DNA of 57,964 nucleotides from an uncultured Oscillospiraceae bacterium (GCA_900541905.1 UQLQ01000011.1:1-57964); one strand, 5' to 3'; shown: positions 33,654-41,434, counted from the first letter of the stretch. Notes: a model not told the origin generated them from the sequence alone. Program-made: numbers and translations.

Positions 33654-33707
33654 AACAATTAAGACCCATTGCAGAGTTAATAAACTCTGCAATGGGTCTT
33701 AATTGTT
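33654..33707. other. Perfect 25 bp inverted repeat with 4 nt loop
   Basis: 33654-33678 and 33683-33707 are exact reverse complements (AACAATTAAGACCCATTGC... and its mirror), loop AATA. No T-run follows, and TTGACA lies 20 bp upstream (33634). The pairing is stronger than a normal terminator needs. Could be a structured small RNA, a mobile-element remnant or a protein-binding cruciform. Confidence 0.7.
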
Positions 33708-33761
33708 AAGGAGTGAAAATAGCGTGTTTTCGGGGCTTCCCGTGAAAGCGAGGAGTAGTAC

Positions 33762-33848
33762 ATGGAACCGATTATTCTCCGCTGTTTACTAAAGCGAGGA
33801 ATGCTAAAGTATTTTTCCTTTTTGGAGATATTTTGGAGTGCGCTCTAA
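33762..33848 (+). CDS. Possible 28-residue peptide
   Basis: MEPIILRCLLKRGMLKYFSF..., preceded by GAGGAG at 6 nt. Short and hydrophobic; only the ribosome binding site supports it. A terminator follows. Confidence 0.3.
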   Translation: MEPIILRCLLKRGMLKYFSFLEIFWSAL

Positions 33849-33860
33849 CAATTACAGCAC

Positions 33861-33898
33861 AAAAAAGACAAATGCTTATTTGGGCATTTGTCTTTTTT
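33861..33898. terminator. Bidirectional terminator
   Basis: AAAAAAGACAAATGC (33861-33875) pairs with GCATTTGTCTTTTTT (33884-33898); serves both flanking strands. Confidence 0.9.
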
Positions 33899-33899
33899 G

Positions 33900-34130
33900 T
33901 TACACTTTTAAATCGTAAACATTAGTTACTGTATAACCTCTGTCATTCAAATAATCTTCAATTTGTTGTCCTGTTACGCCTGTAGTGTCGTAATCGACTC
34001 CTACTCGATGCGCTTTCTGGTTTACTGAAACGGATAAAACACCGTACAATGTATCCAATCCTTTTTTCATTTGTTTTAAATCATGCTTGTCCTGCACATT
34101 TTTTACTTCAAAGTACACACTTTGCAACAT
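33900..34130 (-). CDS. Heavy-metal-associated-like (HMA-fold) small protein lacking CxxC
   Basis: 76 residues from ATG 34130 after GAGGTG. The pattern VYFEVKNVQDKHDLKQMKKGLDTL...VSVNQKAHRVGVDYD...IEDYLNDRGYTV follows the beta-alpha-beta-beta-alpha-beta layout of HMA copper-chaperone domains. The metal-binding CxxC loop is missing (NVQD at that place). It may therefore not carry copper. An upstream in-frame GTG overlaps the ribosome binding site. Confidence 0.7.
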   Translation of the reverse strand: MLQSVYFEVKNVQDKHDLKQMKKGLDTLYGVLSVSVNQKAHRVGVDYDTTGVTGQQIEDYLNDRGYTVTNVYDLKV

Positions 34131-34233
34131 GTTTATCACCTCATTAGAAGTATGATCTTATTTCTGTTTCTGTATGCGCACATCAATCAAATTATTTTTT
34201 AAAATTTGTACATACTATATTCAGGTGAAGATA

Positions 34234-34407
34234 GTGAATTATTGTATGTATTGCAAATATGCAAACGGTGTTATTGCATATAGAAGAATTGGAAAACGAA
34301 AATATGAAAAAGAGCCTGTGCTTTGGTGTGAAAAACATAAAAAATCTGTTTTATGTACAGAGCAACATCCATGTTTTATTCCGGAATCTATTCCACCCAA
34401 AAAATGA
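34234..34407 (+). CDS. Small cysteine-rich protein
   Basis: About 57 residues from GTG 34234 (AGGTGA 5 nt upstream). It contains NYCMYCKYANG, then WCEKHKKSVLCTEQHPC; the CxxC pair and later Cys/His suggest a zinc-knuckle or disulfide-rich fold. Unrecognised. It precedes spore-coat-like genes, so a spore role is possible but unproven. The start could also be the ATG at Met5 of this frame. Confidence 0.5.
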   Translation: MNYCMYCKYANGVIAYRRIGKRKYEKEPVLWCEKHKKSVLCTEQHPCFIPESIPPKK

Positions 34408-34465
34408 ATCTATGCTCACGGTAACCTATTCCCGACATATAATGAGTGTATGGAGGGATAGGAAC

Positions 34466-34678
34466 ATGGATTTAAAGCACAACCAGATAACAATGCGGGA
34501 ATTGCTCAGAAATAAACAAGCGTATTCACTTCTGTATAAGGAATTTCCTATGTTTATGACACCTGCAATTCTCCAAAATATCAGACCGCTTACATTGCAG
34601 CAAATCATTCAAATGGTTCGTCCGTATATTTCCAGACCAAAATTAAATATGTTATTGGAGCAGTTGGAAAATATCTAA
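34466..34678 (+). CDS. Small hypothetical protein near coat genes
   Basis: 70 residues (MDLKHNQITMRELLRNKQAY...), all-helical in appearance, ending LLEQLENI. GGAGGGATAGGAAC precedes ATG 34466. The frame remains open upstream but overlaps the previous gene, so the shorter start is chosen. No family recognised. 60 nt before the ferritin-like gene. Confidence 0.6.
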   Translation: MDLKHNQITMRELLRNKQAYSLLYKEFPMFMTPAILQNIRPLTLQQIIQMVRPYISRPKLNMLLEQLENI

Positions 34679-34691
34679 ATGATTCATAACA

Positions 34692-34730
34692 CCCTCCTAT
34701 CGCTTCATAAACTGAAATGATAGGGAGGGG
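34692..34730 (+). promoter_or_regulatory. Hairpin masking the ribosome binding site of the ferritin-like gene
   Basis: CCCTCCTATC (34692-34701) pairs with GATAGG-g-AGGG (34719-34729), which contains the GGGAGGGG ribosome binding site of the ATG at 34739. Translation may be controlled by opening this stem. Confidence 0.5.
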
Positions 34731-34738
34731 TTCACAGT

Positions 34739-35308
34739 ATGAATGAATTTCATCAAACTTTTATCAAGAGACCGGTATCAAAGGAAAATATTCCTACTGA
34801 AACAAAAAAGAGAACAGAATTTCAATCTTCTGAACCATATCCGCCAATCGATTGCAGCATAAAAAACAGTATGTACGCCAGAATCATGTTGGATAATATG
34901 GCAGGGAATCGTTCTGAAATGTCAGCTATCAGTTTGTATACGTATAATCAATTGATTACTGACGAACATAAAAAGATTGCTGAAATGTTTCATAAAATCA
35001 GTATTGTAGAAATGCATCATCTTTATATTTTTGGTACTTTGGCCAAACAATTAGGTGCTGATCCCAGATTATGGACATCGCGTCATAACAGAGCAGTATA
35101 TTGGTCACCCGGATTTAATCAGTATCCCAAAGCACTTCCTCAACTCATAGAACATAGTTTACAAGAAGAACGGTTTGCAGTAGAAAAGTATACAAAGCAA
35201 CTTAACGTAATAAAAGATGAAGTGATTATTCGTAATTTAAAACGTATTATTCTTGATGAAGAGCTGCATGTAAACATATTAGAAAATTATTTGAACACAT
35301 ATCAGTGA
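34739..35308 (+). CDS. Ferritin-like four-helix protein, probably spore-associated
   Basis: 189 residues. Helical metal-site pattern with Glu/His spaced as in rubrerythrin-type carboxylate-bridged proteins: SEMSAISLYTYN, IVEMHHLYIFG (E-x-x-H) and LDEELHVNIL (E-x-x-H). An N-terminal proline-rich tail (about 1-40) precedes the bundle. Genes of this kind are frequent beside CotF/CotJ coat genes in clostridia. The exact activity (peroxide or metal) cannot be told. Confidence 0.75.
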   Translation: MNEFHQTFIKRPVSKENIPTETKKRTEFQSSEPYPPIDCSIKNSMYARIMLDNMAGNRSEMSAISLYTYNQLITDEHKKIAEMFHKISIVEMHHLYIFGTLAKQLGADPRLWTSRHNRAVYWSPGFNQYPKALPQLIEHSLQEERFAVEKYTKQLNVIKDEVIIRNLKRIILDEELHVNILENYLNTYQ

Positions 35309-35311
35309 TTT

Positions 35312-35340
35312 AAAAACAGCAGGAGATTCCTGCTGTTTTT
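35312..35340 (+). terminator. Terminator after ferritin-like gene
   Basis: AAAAACAGCAGG-agatt-CCTGCTGTTTTT. Confidence 0.9.
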
Positions 35341-35423
35341 ATTTTGGAAGAAATTTCAATTTACAAAGGTTGGTCTGTATAAATATATAGAATCATCTCA
35401 TAATATAGTTGGAGGTGATTTGG

Positions 35424-35597
35424 ATGAGTCCAAAAGAATTAAATTATATTGAAGATGCATTGGGTCATGAACAATTTTTAAAAACACAATGTCAAGAGGC
35501 CGCCCAAAACTTACAGGATCCTCAGCTAAAACAATACGCGCAACAATTGGCTGATAAACACCAGCAAATTTTTAATCAATTTATGCAATTGGTTTAA
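35424..35597 (+). CDS. CotF-like small spore coat protein
   Basis: 57 residues from ATG 35424 (MSPKELNYIEDALGHEQFLK), GGAGGTG 6 nt upstream. A helical hairpin resembling half of the CotF/ferritin-like coat family. Forms a two-gene unit with the next coat gene. Identification by pattern and context. Confidence 0.7.
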   Translation: MSPKELNYIEDALGHEQFLKTQCQEAAQNLQDPQLKQYAQQLADKHQQIFNQFMQLV

Positions 35598-35615
35598 ACT
35601 CAGGAGGTAAAAGTA

Positions 35616-35870
35616 ATGGATGATAAATGCTTAATGGAAAATATGCTTTTGACTACCAAAGGCGTATGTGATTTGTATATGCATGGAACCATTGAATCTG
35701 CTACAGCAAATGTGCACTGTGCATTTGATAAAGCTTTAAAAGATTCTTTAACTATGCAAGATGATATTTACAAAAAAATGGCTGCAAAAGGTTGGTATCC
35801 TTCTGAACAAGCAGAGCCGCAAAAGATTCAAAAAGTGAAACAAAAATACTCCGCAAATGCTACAAACTAA
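35616..35870 (+). CDS. CotF-family spore coat protein
   Basis: 84 residues: MLLTTKGVCDLYMHGTIESATANVH...QDDIYKKMAAKGWYPSEQAEPQKI. The K-G-W-Y-P motif after a helical pair is characteristic of CotF coat proteins. AGGAGG lies 9 nt before ATG. Followed by a strong terminator. Confidence 0.8.
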   Translation: MDDKCLMENMLLTTKGVCDLYMHGTIESATANVHCAFDKALKDSLTMQDDIYKKMAAKGWYPSEQAEPQKIQKVKQKYSANATN

Positions 35871-35894
35871 TATCTCTCCCTATAAATAAACAAG

Positions 35895-35942
35895 TACCCT
35901 GATTTGTAAAACTTTATTTTTACAAATCAGGGTATTATTTTT
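35895..35942 (+). terminator. Terminator after coat genes
   Basis: Perfect 17 bp stem (35895-35911 with 35918-35934), then TTATTTTTT. Confidence 0.92.
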
Positions 35943-36014
35943 TACATCGTACATGCAACGAACATGCGTACTCCCGAATAAGATGTATAAATTACAATGG
36001 AGAAGGTGTTTGTA

Positions 36015-36362
36015 TTGATAGGCGGTTTTTTATTTGATTTTATATCTGACTTGATATTTTTCATTCTTCATGTGACCGGTTCAGGTTCATTTCCCAAACC
36101 GTTAAGTGCAAAAGAAGAAAAAGAATACTTGGAAAAATTGAACCAAGGAGATCAAAACGCTCGGAACACATTAATTGAACATAATCTGCGTTTGGTTGCA
36201 CATATTATCAAAAAATATTATGCCAATTCCAGCGATCAAGATGATTTGATTTCCATAGGTACGATAGGACTGATAAAAGCTGTAGACTCATTTGATACAG
36301 GCAAAGGTATTAGACTGTCCAGCTATGCAGCACGTTGTATAGAAAAACCAATCCCCTCATAA
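36015..36362 (+). pseudogene. sigK: Pro-sigma-K, N-terminal half (interrupted by skin-like element)
   Basis: Late mother-cell sporulation sigma factor. The start is likely TTG 36015 (GGAGAAGG 8 nt upstream); ATG 35997 has no ribosome binding site. It has the hydrophobic pro-sequence (IGGFLFDFISDLIFFILHV), then FPKPLS and region 2 (NLRLVAHIIKKYY, SIGTIGLIKAVDSFD, SSYAARCIE). True sigK sequence ends at 36346; the frame then reads KPIPS-stop from the insert. Excision joins 36346 to 45230 and gives I-E-N-E-I-L. It is functional only after excision, so it is a developmentally split gene and not a dead one. Confidence 0.93.
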
Positions 36363-36976
36363 CGGCTCTTTTGGGTTCTGAACAGGAAAAAGAAGCTCCC
36401 TTTTCCCGGAACGCTCCAAAATGGCGGTTGTTCCTCAAAATCAGCGACAGTTTGTATGTGTTCAGTAAACAAAGGAACGGACGGACGATTTACAGTCCTC
36501 TTGCAATCCACAGTTTCTTGTTTCTTCGTCCGAAGAAGCTCACCGACGCCGAAAAGTTTAATATCCGGTACCCCAATCCGGCTATGCTCACGACAACGGC
36601 GGACAAGCTGCGATATTACCGATACAAAAAATCCCTGCTCCAGCGGGAAGTCGCTGAGTATGCAGGGATTAACGAGAGCACTTATATCCATTATGAGAAC
36701 CCGGAGCATGATTACTATCCGATAGACAAGCTCGGTCGCATTGCGGAATTGCTGGAAGTCGATATTACCGACCTGCTGGACGAGTACAACCGATTTCTCT
36801 ATGACGGACAAGGCTGGCAGATACGGAAGATTCGCAAAAGCATGGGCTTGACACAGTACCAATTTGGAAAACTGTATGGCGTGAGTGCGGGAACAGTAAA
36901 GCGTTGGGAAAGCGGAAAAGTGAGGGTGACAAAAGGAACGTGGGGGAAACTGATTATACAGTTATATATAAATTAG
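36347..36976 (+). CDS. Double-HTH (XRE) protein; 5' end lies across the element junction
   Basis: In the integrated form this frame has no proper start. It is open from the element end and contains FNIRYPNPAM, a first HTH (LRYYRYKKSLLQREVAEYAGINESTYIHYE) and a second (IRKIRKSMGLTQYQFGKLYGVSAGTVKRWE). An internal ATG at 36584 could give a 130-residue regulator. In the circular form the recombinase codon GAA (45227-45229) is followed directly by ACC (36347), so the two become one frame of 781 codons. Ends overlapping the convergent HEPN-like gene. Confidence 0.75.
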   Translation, partial: TNPLITALLGSEQEKEAPFSRNAPKWRLFLKISDSLYVFSKQRNGRTIYSPLAIHSFLFLRPKKLTDAEKFNIRYPNPAMLTTTADKLRYYRYKKSLLQREVAEYAGINESTYIHYENPEHDYYPIDKLGRIAELLEVDITDLLDEYNRFLYDGQGWQIRKIRKSMGLTQYQFGKLYGVSAGTVKRWESGKVRVTKGTWGKLIIQLYIN

Positions 36977-38946
36977 TTAGTTTGGCCCTTGCTCTCATAA
37001 TAATCTTTTATTGGTTTATACTGGTCATAATCTCCGAATTTTTGTATGTCATTCCAAATACATATATCTTCATTAATTTTAATAATACATATTGTTGCTA
37101 CAATCAAGGCCCACATATAGCATCTTTCATGTTCATCTGGTTGTGTTCCGTGCTCGTAACTGTTACGAATATCATACCCATTAACATATTTAGACTTGTT
37201 CAATAAAAAATCTATGTAGTTTGATTCTGGTCGTGATAATAAAGTGTTCTCAAATACAATTAAATTCTGTTCATATAGCTCATCAAAAACATGTCTGACT
37301 TCCATAGGATAATGCCAAAAACTAATTACGTCATTTTTGCATAAATCAAATAAAATCTGAATTTTATTTTTATCTGTCCATTCAATTAACCCATCTTGCG
37401 TAAGGTGTATTATTTTCTGTTCTTGAAGCCATAGAATATTTTTCCTATCTGAATCGTTATAATCATTAATCCAGACTTGTTCATTAGAAATCAATTCATA
37501 AAATGTATCGTATTTTTCTTCTATACGCTTAATATAAGACAATAAGCATTGGTCTGATGATAGGCAGAATTTTATTAAATTAAAGTTTTCACCATGCCCA
37601 TACACATATTTCTTTTGAAGCAGGCTTGGAATATCCCCATATTTTGAACTACTAGAAGATATTTGCAAAAGCTCTAAATCAATATTTCCCTCTTGAACTA
37701 ATATCTTATATTGTTTTAATACAGATTCAATTTCGGGAAATATCGTCCTGCATTTTTCTAAAAAAGTAGACCCGATTGACGGCATCTGGATTTTAAAACC
37801 ATCAATTTGAAATTCGGAAGATAAATATGAAGTAAAGAACCATTCAAAGACATCTTCCAATCGGATATTGTTCTGTGATAACATTTGATAATAAGCTGTC
37901 ATTTGCAAATAAATAATTTGCTGTTTGCAGTTAAACGCAATCCCTGTAGGATAGTCATATTTAGAAGTTATAAATATGCTTCTCTCAAAGATTCCTAAAT
38001 CGCATTCTTTAGAAACACATAGGAGTCTTATTTGACGATCAACAAATTCAAAAAGATATATGAAATTATTCATAATCGTAGGGAAATCCAAGTTTTCTTG
38101 AATCCAATCTGAACTATAAGAGAATATATGTAGGTCATTTTCCTTGCTCGTTTCAACTGCATTAGTTTGATTTTTGACAAATTTTATCGCTGTTCCAATT
38201 TTCATTCCACTATTTTCAGTAAAAAATGTTTCAGTTTCTTTTTCATTCCGCCTCTTTGCTTTTAATCTTGTTTTATCCGAAATACGAAGTTGATCAGAAT
38301 CTCTCAGATTTTCAATAATCTTTAAAACATTAGGATGTGCATTTTTCGAATCAATATAATTACATATAATTTTTTCTTTATCTTCATTTGTCAGCTCTTT
38401 TGGGAAAAATATCGTCTTCTGTTTACTCAATGATTTAATTTCAAGATGATTTAGTATAATAGTGGCTGTAGACGGATTTGATACCAATTTATCCCGTAGT
38501 TGTTTTCCATAAGTTTTGACGGTATTTTTACATTGTAGTATGTCCTGTATCAACACTTCGTTTAAATCAAGCATTTGTGTAAATACAGTGGCCGATATTT
38601 TATTAAACAGTTTGTATTTTTCAAAAAGGGACCAAAAATCATTTCGATAGTCATATTCTAACCGCAAGTAATTCTCTATTATATTTTCATTTGTTAAATT
38701 TCCAAAATAACGTCCAATAATATTTTTTATAGACTTACACTGGGTTATATATGATTCTATCTGTTCTTGAGTCCAAGTTTTTAATTTTAGACCATTTTCT
38801 ATATACAAAATTATATTATGCATTTCTAGTATATCGTTAATATCGAAATCGCTATTCTCATTAAACGTCATTAGAATTTGTTCCACTTTTTTGAGATGGT
38901 AACCACTAGCCCAATCTCCTTTAGAATAGAATTTAACTCGTTTCAT
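36973..38946 (-). CDS. Large hypothetical protein with C-terminal HEPN-like motif
   Basis: 657 residues from ATG 38946, AAGGGGTG 7 nt upstream. No family recognised for the first 550 residues, which appear mostly helical with a tract of five serines near the middle. Near the C-terminus NGYDIRNSYEHG gives an R-x4-H motif (Arg594, His599) typical of HEPN ribonucleases or their inactive relatives. Lone large genes of this kind in mobile elements often act in abortive infection. Own promoter at 38980-39008. A non-defence role cannot be excluded. Confidence 0.6.
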   Translation of the reverse strand: MKRVKFYSKGDWASGYHLKKVEQILMTFNENSDFDINDILEMHNIILYIENGLKLKTWTQEQIESYITQCKSIKNIIGRYFGNLTNENIIENYLRLEYDYRNDFWSLFEKYKLFNKISATVFTQMLDLNEVLIQDILQCKNTVKTYGKQLRDKLVSNPSTATIILNHLEIKSLSKQKTIFFPKELTNEDKEKIICNYIDSKNAHPNVLKIIENLRDSDQLRISDKTRLKAKRRNEKETETFFTENSGMKIGTAIKFVKNQTNAVETSKENDLHIFSYSSDWIQENLDFPTIMNNFIYLFEFVDRQIRLLCVSKECDLGIFERSIFITSKYDYPTGIAFNCKQQIIYLQMTAYYQMLSQNNIRLEDVFEWFFTSYLSSEFQIDGFKIQMPSIGSTFLEKCRTIFPEIESVLKQYKILVQEGNIDLELLQISSSSSKYGDIPSLLQKKYVYGHGENFNLIKFCLSSDQCLLSYIKRIEEKYDTFYELISNEQVWINDYNDSDRKNILWLQEQKIIHLTQDGLIEWTDKNKIQILFDLCKNDVISFWHYPMEVRHVFDELYEQNLIVFENTLLSRPESNYIDFLLNKSKYVNGYDIRNSYEHGTQPDEHERCYMWALIVATICIIKINEDICIWNDIQKFGDYDQYKPIKDYYESKGQTN

Positions 38947-38979
38947 CGCTTCACACCCCTTATAATAGCTCATATTTAT

Positions 38980-39008
38980 ATTATAAGGTTCCGAGACTCC
39001 TATTTCAA
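38980..39008 (-). promoter_or_regulatory. Promoter of the HEPN-like gene
   Basis: Minus strand TTGAAA (39003-39008), 17 bp, TATAAT (38980-38985). TTATAATA/TATTATAA inverted repeats follow in the leader. Confidence 0.7.
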
Positions 39009-39050
39009 CCAAAGAAAAAGACGGTCAAGCCTAACCAGCCTGACCGTCTC
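39008..39050 (-). terminator. Terminator of the minus-strand Rep unit
   Basis: Minus strand AGACGGTCA...TGACCGTCT (39049-39041 with 39027-39019) followed by TTTTTCTTT. It overlaps the -35 of the next promoter. Confidence 0.8.
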
Positions 39051-39061
39051 ATTTTATGTAC

Positions 39062-39226
39062 CTACTTGCCGTTCTTCAAATCGTCCTGAACAGCTTTCAG
39101 TAACGCCAGCTTCTGCTCCTTAGGGCATGGCAGTTTGTTGAGATACTGCTCTACCGTTTCGGCATGAACAGAAGCTATTCTTTTTTGAAGTTCCCGCCAG
39201 CCCTGTTCCGTCTTAGGGTAGTGCAT
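39062..39226 (-). CDS. Small hypothetical protein
   Basis: 54 residues (MHYPKTEQGWRELQKRIASV...), GGAGG 5 nt upstream (GGAGGTAATC before ATG). Charged and helical. Last gene of the minus-strand replication unit, before its terminator. No family recognised. Confidence 0.6.
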   Translation of the reverse strand: MHYPKTEQGWRELQKRIASVHAETVEQYLNKLPCPKEQKLALLKAVQDDLKNGK

Positions 39227-39297
39227 GATTACCTCCACGCTTTACCAAGCCCCCTCCCTTCTAACAGGATATGCATGAAGCATTGTCCAACATGATT

Positions 39298-39504
39298 CTA
39301 CTTTTGGATAGTACGCTTGTAACGTTCAAAATCCTCTAGAACCTCGTTTTGAATTTCGGAAAGCTCGGAGATATATTTTCCCATAAAGTTCCAGCGATCC
39401 ATTGACATGAATCCTGTGCATTCAAGAGTGCCGATCAAATTGTTTGCCGACTGAATTTCTCGAAACAGCATATCTACTAAATCTTCATGTGTTATATTAT
39501 TCAT
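39298..39504 (-). CDS. Small hypothetical protein overlapping rep
   Basis: 68 residues (MNNITHEDLVDMLFREIQSA...). Its ATG overlaps the 3' end of the replication initiator by 8 nt and is preceded by AAAGGAGAG, so it is translated with it. Acidic and helical; possibly a copy-control or accessory factor. Not recognised. Confidence 0.65.
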   Translation of the reverse strand: MNNITHEDLVDMLFREIQSANNLIGTLECTGFMSMDRWNFMGKYISELSEIQNEVLEDFERYKRTIQK

Positions 39505-40345
39505 GGCGTTTCTCTCCTTTTAAAATGTATTGTTCGTAGGTGATGGAGTTCAAAACTTCTCCGCTACCTTGTTTATCTCGAATGGTTGTCGTATGAGAAT
39601 AGCAAGGTGGTGTTTCGCCAACGATTGCCTTTAACTTCTCATATGTCATAGTGACAGGAACAGGTTTCTGAATCCCTCTAGAACAGCTATACAGTCTGAA
39701 ATGTTCTGGATAGAAAGCAACGCGAGTTCCTTTTTCATGTGCTTTCGAAACAGTATCAGTAGAAGTGGTACTTTCTTTTAAAAACTTCGGGCAAAAGTAA
39801 GCACCGAAGTTATCGACAAAGGGGAAATTTTCAATCCATGCACCACCATATTCCCACATTTGTTTGAGTTTCTCCATTGGAACAAATAACCCTTGTTTGT
39901 CCATGCGTTTCATCAGTACATGAAGATGGTAGCTGCCGTTACCCTGCGGTTCTATGATACGGATATACTCGCAAGATGGATAGGAATACCGAAACCTGCT
40001 CCAAAATCTCTTAAAGTCCAAATTAACCTGCTTATAATCCCTCATGACATTGGAATAGGTTAGCGTCAAGAACTTCTCAGAACAATGCCCTGTAAAGTTT
40101 AGATTGATAATCCTCCTCAGTTCATGACAGGACTTTTTAAATCTCTTTTCTATATCAATCGGACTTGCACGAGCTTTGCTCTCAATGTACTCTCCGGTTT
40201 CCAGATTAACATAACCCTGTCTGCTCACCTTACGGTAACGTGCAATACAAGTACAACGTTTTTCAACCGTAATGGCTTCTACAATGTGATTGGTATGGTA
40301 CACTTTTGTTAAATGCTCATTTTCAATTTGTTTCTTCTCTTCCAT
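39497..40345 (-). CDS. rep: HUH-type rolling-circle replication initiator
   Basis: 282 residues. Motif I-like FLTLTYSNV (about 92-100) and the metal-binding HUH motif GSYHLHVLM (His140, His142) identify a rolling-circle replication-associated endonuclease. Tyr in the FGAYF/FYPEHFRLY region could be the nucleophile. AGGAGG lies 7 nt before ATG. It suggests that the excised circle can replicate, unusual for an element discarded in the mother cell. Confidence 0.82.
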   Translation of the reverse strand: MEEKKQIENEHLTKVYHTNHIVEAITVEKRCTCIARYRKVSRQGYVNLETGEYIESKARASPIDIEKRFKKSCHELRRIINLNFTGHCSEKFLTLTYSNVMRDYKQVNLDFKRFWSRFRYSYPSCEYIRIIEPQGNGSYHLHVLMKRMDKQGLFVPMEKLKQMWEYGGAWIENFPFVDNFGAYFCPKFLKESTTSTDTVSKAHEKGTRVAFYPEHFRLYSCSRGIQKPVPVTMTYEKLKAIVGETPPCYSHTTTIRDKQGSGEVLNSITYEQYILKGEKRHE

Positions 40346-40622
40346 CAGATTACCTCCTGTATGTTCTAGTATTTAATAACGTTTTGGAAGAGAGAAAACA
40401 TCAGGATTTTTTGAGCGTTCATAAAAAGTTCATAAATGCACTTTCTTGTTGAACTTGTTTTGTTTATCAGTAATAACGCAAAAAGTGTGTGTATCACAGC
40501 AAGGAATCTATCGTTTTTAGAAATTAGAACGGCAAAGATAAAATAAAGGGAACACAGGGACGCGATACATCTGGGTGGAATCTGCCTGAATTTCTGTGAC
40601 AAAGCAGAGAGGAGGGAAAAAG
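40346..40622. other. Divergent intergenic region, possible replication origin
   Basis: Between rep (minus) and the small plus-strand gene. Contains the direct repeat GTTCATAAA at 40421-40436, within GCGTTCATAAAAAGTTCATA. Repeats next to a HUH initiator suggest a double-strand origin, but no nick site is recognised. No gene seen. Confidence 0.35.
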
Positions 40623-40805
40623 ATGATACGCATTGTCAAAGAAAGTGTTGATGTAACAGCCGGTTTGGAAAAGGCAAAACGTGAGATTCTTGCAATTCGT
40701 CGTCAACTGGTACAGGACGGAAAAGTAAGCAATCATCTCGGTATCAGTTTTACAGTGGTAGACGATACACTGGCGGCCATGATTGAAGAACTCAAAAACC
40801 TTTAA
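40623..40805 (+). CDS. Small hypothetical protein
   Basis: 60 residues from ATG 40623 (MIRIVKESVDVTAGLEKAKRE), AGGAGG 7 nt upstream. Helical, no recognised domain. The frame extends slightly upstream over the ribosome binding site, which is rejected. Confidence 0.65.
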   Translation: MIRIVKESVDVTAGLEKAKREILAIRRQLVQDGKVSNHLGISFTVVDDTLAAMIEELKNL

Positions 40806-40948
40806 AAACTCTTCTTTTTGTCTCAGAAGCGGCTAAGAAGCGTATAGAACAAAAGAGAGTTGTTTTGCGGAAAGCTTGCCCGGAAAAAGAAAAAGCCCTT
40901 TATGAGCCTTTTAGACTGCATAGAGAGCAAATGAAAAAGACGCCCTGA
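40806..40948 (+). pseudogene. Possible coding remnant
   Basis: An open frame without a start codon reads FVSEAAKKRIEQKRVVLRKA...LHREQMKKTP-stop in a frame shifted from the preceding gene. The composition looks protein-like; it may be the end of a decayed or frameshifted gene. Weak evidence. Confidence 0.3.
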
Positions 40949-40965
40949 TTTTGTTTCAGAGCGTC
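40939..40965 (+). terminator. Hairpin terminator
   Basis: GACGCCCTGA (40939-40948) pairs with TCAGAGCGTC (40956-40965) with one mismatch; a T-rich tail follows. It overlaps the stop of the convergent gene. Confidence 0.55.
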
Positions 40966-41378
40966 GTTTCTTTATATAACGAATTAAGAATATTTTCAAT
41001 CACCTTTGCATCTGTTTCCTGATAAAGAGTATGAGTGGAACCGTATTTGTTGGGCGCAAGAATATCAACGTATTTATTACCACTTAAATCTTTTACCCAA
41101 TAAACTTTAATTCCTTCTTTATCTTCATATCCATATTTTAGGCTCCAATCAGCGTCTGTTACTATTCCAATCCCCTTAATTCGCAGAGGTTTAGAATAAT
41201 CATGTCTTGATTTTATAAAAATCAAATCGCCATTTTTAATTTTCCTTTTGAGTTTATCAAGGCGTGGGTGTTTGGAAGGTTCATGTCCCACGACTGCAAC
41301 ACCATTATCAAGAAAATACCTTACCACATCTTCTGGAGGTATGCTTGTTAAATATGCTCCAATTCCCCAAATTGTCAT
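40956..41378 (-). CDS. PUA/EVE-like small protein
   Basis: 140 residues: WGIGAYLTSIPPEDVVRYFLDNG..., then LKRKIKNGDLIFIKSRHDYSKPLRIKGIGIVTD. An opening Trp, a mid-protein GDLIFIK strand and a GIGIV strand recall EVE/PUA-like domains that read modified bases in RNA or DNA. AGGAGAGG lies 5 nt before ATG. Stands alone on the minus strand of the skin element. Assignment is by pattern only. Confidence 0.5.
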   Translation of the reverse strand: MTIWGIGAYLTSIPPEDVVRYFLDNGVAVVGHEPSKHPRLDKLKRKIKNGDLIFIKSRHDYSKPLRIKGIGIVTDADWSLKYGYEDKEGIKVYWVKDLSGNKYVDILAPNKYGSTHTLYQETDAKVIENILNSLYKETTL

Positions 41379-41434
41379 TTAGTCCTCTCCTATCTTGCAG
41401 AATATTATACTTTCATTCTAACAATTTAAGAGAG

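Noticed and set aside
40366..40602. 78-residue minus-strand hydrophobic frame between rep and the small plus-strand gene
   Set aside because: No ribosome binding site and it occupies the probable promoter/origin region.
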